A DNA stretch of 64,000 nt from Quillaja saponaria (lineage: Eukaryota; Streptophyta; Magnoliopsida; Fabales; Quillajaceae), in contig CM055613.1 of assembly GCA_029379385.1 (NCBI GenBank), positions 13,162,001 to 13,226,000 of the forward strand, read 5' to 3'. The notes under the pieces are model-generated. The model worked only from the letters and a program-made list of their open reading frames with translations, made no database searches and was not told where the DNA came from. The translations under genes were made by a program, and so were the position numbers. Below, in pieces: positions 62,074 to 64,000 of the stretch. How positions within the stretch are numbered: position 1 is the stretch's first letter; each line of letters starts with the position of its first letter.

Positions 62074-64000
62074 CTGCAGAAAAGGAGGAGCAGCTAATTA
62101 GTTTATAGTCATTACAATAGATGACAGAAAAGAAAGAAAGGAAAAAGGAAAAATGTATACAACCATACATGTGTTCAACCTCTACAAATAAGAGGCATCC
62201 TTACATGCCACTTGAAAACAGCATAAGAATACAACTATAACTGTGAACGTATAAGGATTAAGGACCATTGGTTGCACAGTTTCGAAGAGATTCTCTCCAT
62301 TTCGAGGAACATCTGTTATGCATGTGACAAAGCTCAAGATATTCATGCACAAATATGCTCACAATAAATATGACAATGAAGGATATTTGCATGTACACCA
62401 CAGCTTGCATGGAAGAGCACATCTAAATATATGGCCTGTTTACGCATCTCTTCTATGTTTTTGTAGATATTATGTATAGGTATACACTAATAGTCTTTTT
62501 TCTAATGGCAAATGGGACATGTCACTTAAGTAGGCTCAAGTAAGATCTATTTCTTCTTTTCATGTCCTTTCTCTTCTTTTAAAGAATAATAAGGCTCAGG
62601 CAACACAAATAGGCAAAGAAATCAGTCAACCATCCTGGCAGTATCATGAGTCATAAAGAACACAAACAGATGATATATGTGCATGTGCAAGATGGAGGGG
62701 GGAAGGAGCTGTCTATAGAAAAGGCACTATGCCACTATCACTACAGAAATTAAGTAGAATCTTGAATCTCCATATATACCATATGAAATCCAAAACAGTA
62801 ATATCTTTCTATATAAAATATGACAGCAGATTATGATAGGTTCCTTGTAACAAGAACTTGTTATTGTGTGCAACATCAAAACTATATAGAGCAGACTGCC
62901 CATTTCCTCTATTAGATAGACAGCTTCTAAGTTGCTATCATCTAGTATCAAGCACTACTGACAAAGACAAATTTTCATGCCATAGTATGCATGCTAAGCA
63001 TGGAGATTGCAAAAGATCATTTCAAAAATGCCATCCTGAAAAGTGCCAACAATTCTATGCATATCCAGTGAGAAATCACATGTAAATTGAGAATTTGAGA
63101 TTATGAGTTATATTTAATATTTTTTCCTGCCAAAGGTGAAACTGGCTTCATTTAGTCCACAGCGGGTGGGTTCTTCTTCATTTCTCTGCTTGGGGAGGGG
63201 GAAGGAAAGATAATACAGATCAGGTAGCATAGTGTAAATCAAAAGAAGCCATCCCGGGCTAACCCAGTCCAATATCCTCCCAAAATTGGTCAACCTGATA
63301 CATCATAACCTTAAAGTTGATCTATTAACTAAACAGATCAGACAATTCCCACAATTTAACAGCTCCTAGGACATATCAAAATAATAGGAAGGGTCTATAT
63401 ATTGCTGTATGTCATGACTGTTGTTTGGCAAAAGCCTAAAACTTAGCAATTAAGATAAACATGTAAACCATCTGGCAACAGCCAATGACGGTACCCAAAA
63501 AAAAAAAAAAAAAAAAACAGAAAAAACGAAACAAAAGTAATTGGTAACAAGTAGCTTGAGTTTGTTCCAGGATATGTTTCTTCCTTTGTAAAGAGCAAAT
63601 CATTAATTGCCTCCCATTTTCATTTGACCAGGAAATTCTGAGAAATGTGGAAAACAAACACTTTTACTTCTTACAAGAGATAAAGAACTACCAGAAGGAT
63701 GACAAGGGCACATTGGGTACAGGTTTATGGGTTACAAAGCAATCTTAGACCTTGGTTTATTCTTTACTGTGTTGGTCAAACCCTTGGCCACATATGACCA
63801 GAGTCTTCTCACTTCATGTTATTCAGTGATACAATTGAAGTCATTCCAGCCATAGAGATATGGCAGCCCATCATAATGGCAGCCCATCATAACAGAACAA
63901 GAGTAGTTTCTCACAAGAGTATATGGTGGTCAAAATTCAACCAACTAAATAACTAACATCCATGCAACTAAAGCACTAGCTGCACAATCATGAAGTAAAG
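62074..64000 (-). other. Intron of the URGT gene (continues past the window)
   Basis: At least 1.9 kb upstream of the last exon on the minus strand. No frame with transporter-like membrane segments was found here, so the preceding exon should lie beyond 64000. Contains a poly-A run at 63498-63518 and no transposon ends that I could define. Confidence 0.55.

Noticed and set aside
62727..63657. Possible upstream URGT exons on the minus strand
   Set aside because: No hydrophobic frame matching the transporter was found; the short frames there have no family resemblance.

Overview
The window is nuclear DNA of a flowering plant, almost certainly a core eudicot. Genes have GT-AG introns, intergenic DNA is very AT-rich, and typical plant transposons (hAT, LTR, LINE, SINE-like) lie between and inside genes. 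The species cannot be named from the sequence alone.

Bases 1-25300 are gene-dense, with five genes all on the + strand: the 3' part of a Rab7-type GTPase (RABG2-like), a plastid A-type iron-sulfur protein (CpISCA), the plant-specific 24 kDa subunit of mitochondrial ATP synthase, a chloroplast TPR protein of the SLOW GREEN 1 type, and a violaxanthin de-epoxidase-related (VDR) protein. An LTR retroelement with intact ends sits 157 bp upstream of the ATP synthase start codon. A hAT-type element sits in intron 1 of the SG1-like gene. That gene also carries a one-base frameshift in exon 1 and a decayed tandem copy of its last exon after the stop codon.

Bases 25300-38200 hold no recognisable gene. 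They contain a second hAT-type element with a perfect 8-bp target duplication, several tandem repeats and a SINE-like sequence. At 38289-40247 (+) is a group IIc WRKY gene resembling WRKY13. At 45307-48897 (-) is an intact, intronless BRI1 brassinosteroid receptor of 1196 residues. Roughly 12.8 kb of AT-rich DNA with MITE-like sequences follows, and at 61744-62073 (-) lies the last exon of a UDP-rhamnose/UDP-galactose transporter (URGT/KT group) whose remaining exons lie beyond the window.

The gene order is informative. From memory, RABG2, the ATP synthase 24 kDa subunit and VDR are neighbours in Arabidopsis (At2g21880, At2g21870, At2g21860), and WRKY13, BRI1 and a KT-group transporter are neighbours at At4g39410-At4g39390. 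These two Arabidopsis regions appear to be duplicates of each other (GRP7 and GRP8 also lie in them). The window therefore looks like the unsplit ancestral block, with both halves still joined. The genes share no pathway; four products act in plastids or mitochondria, and WRKY13 and BRI1 are developmental regulators. I found no novel multi-gene system; the most notable items are the SG1 gene damage and the repeat structures.
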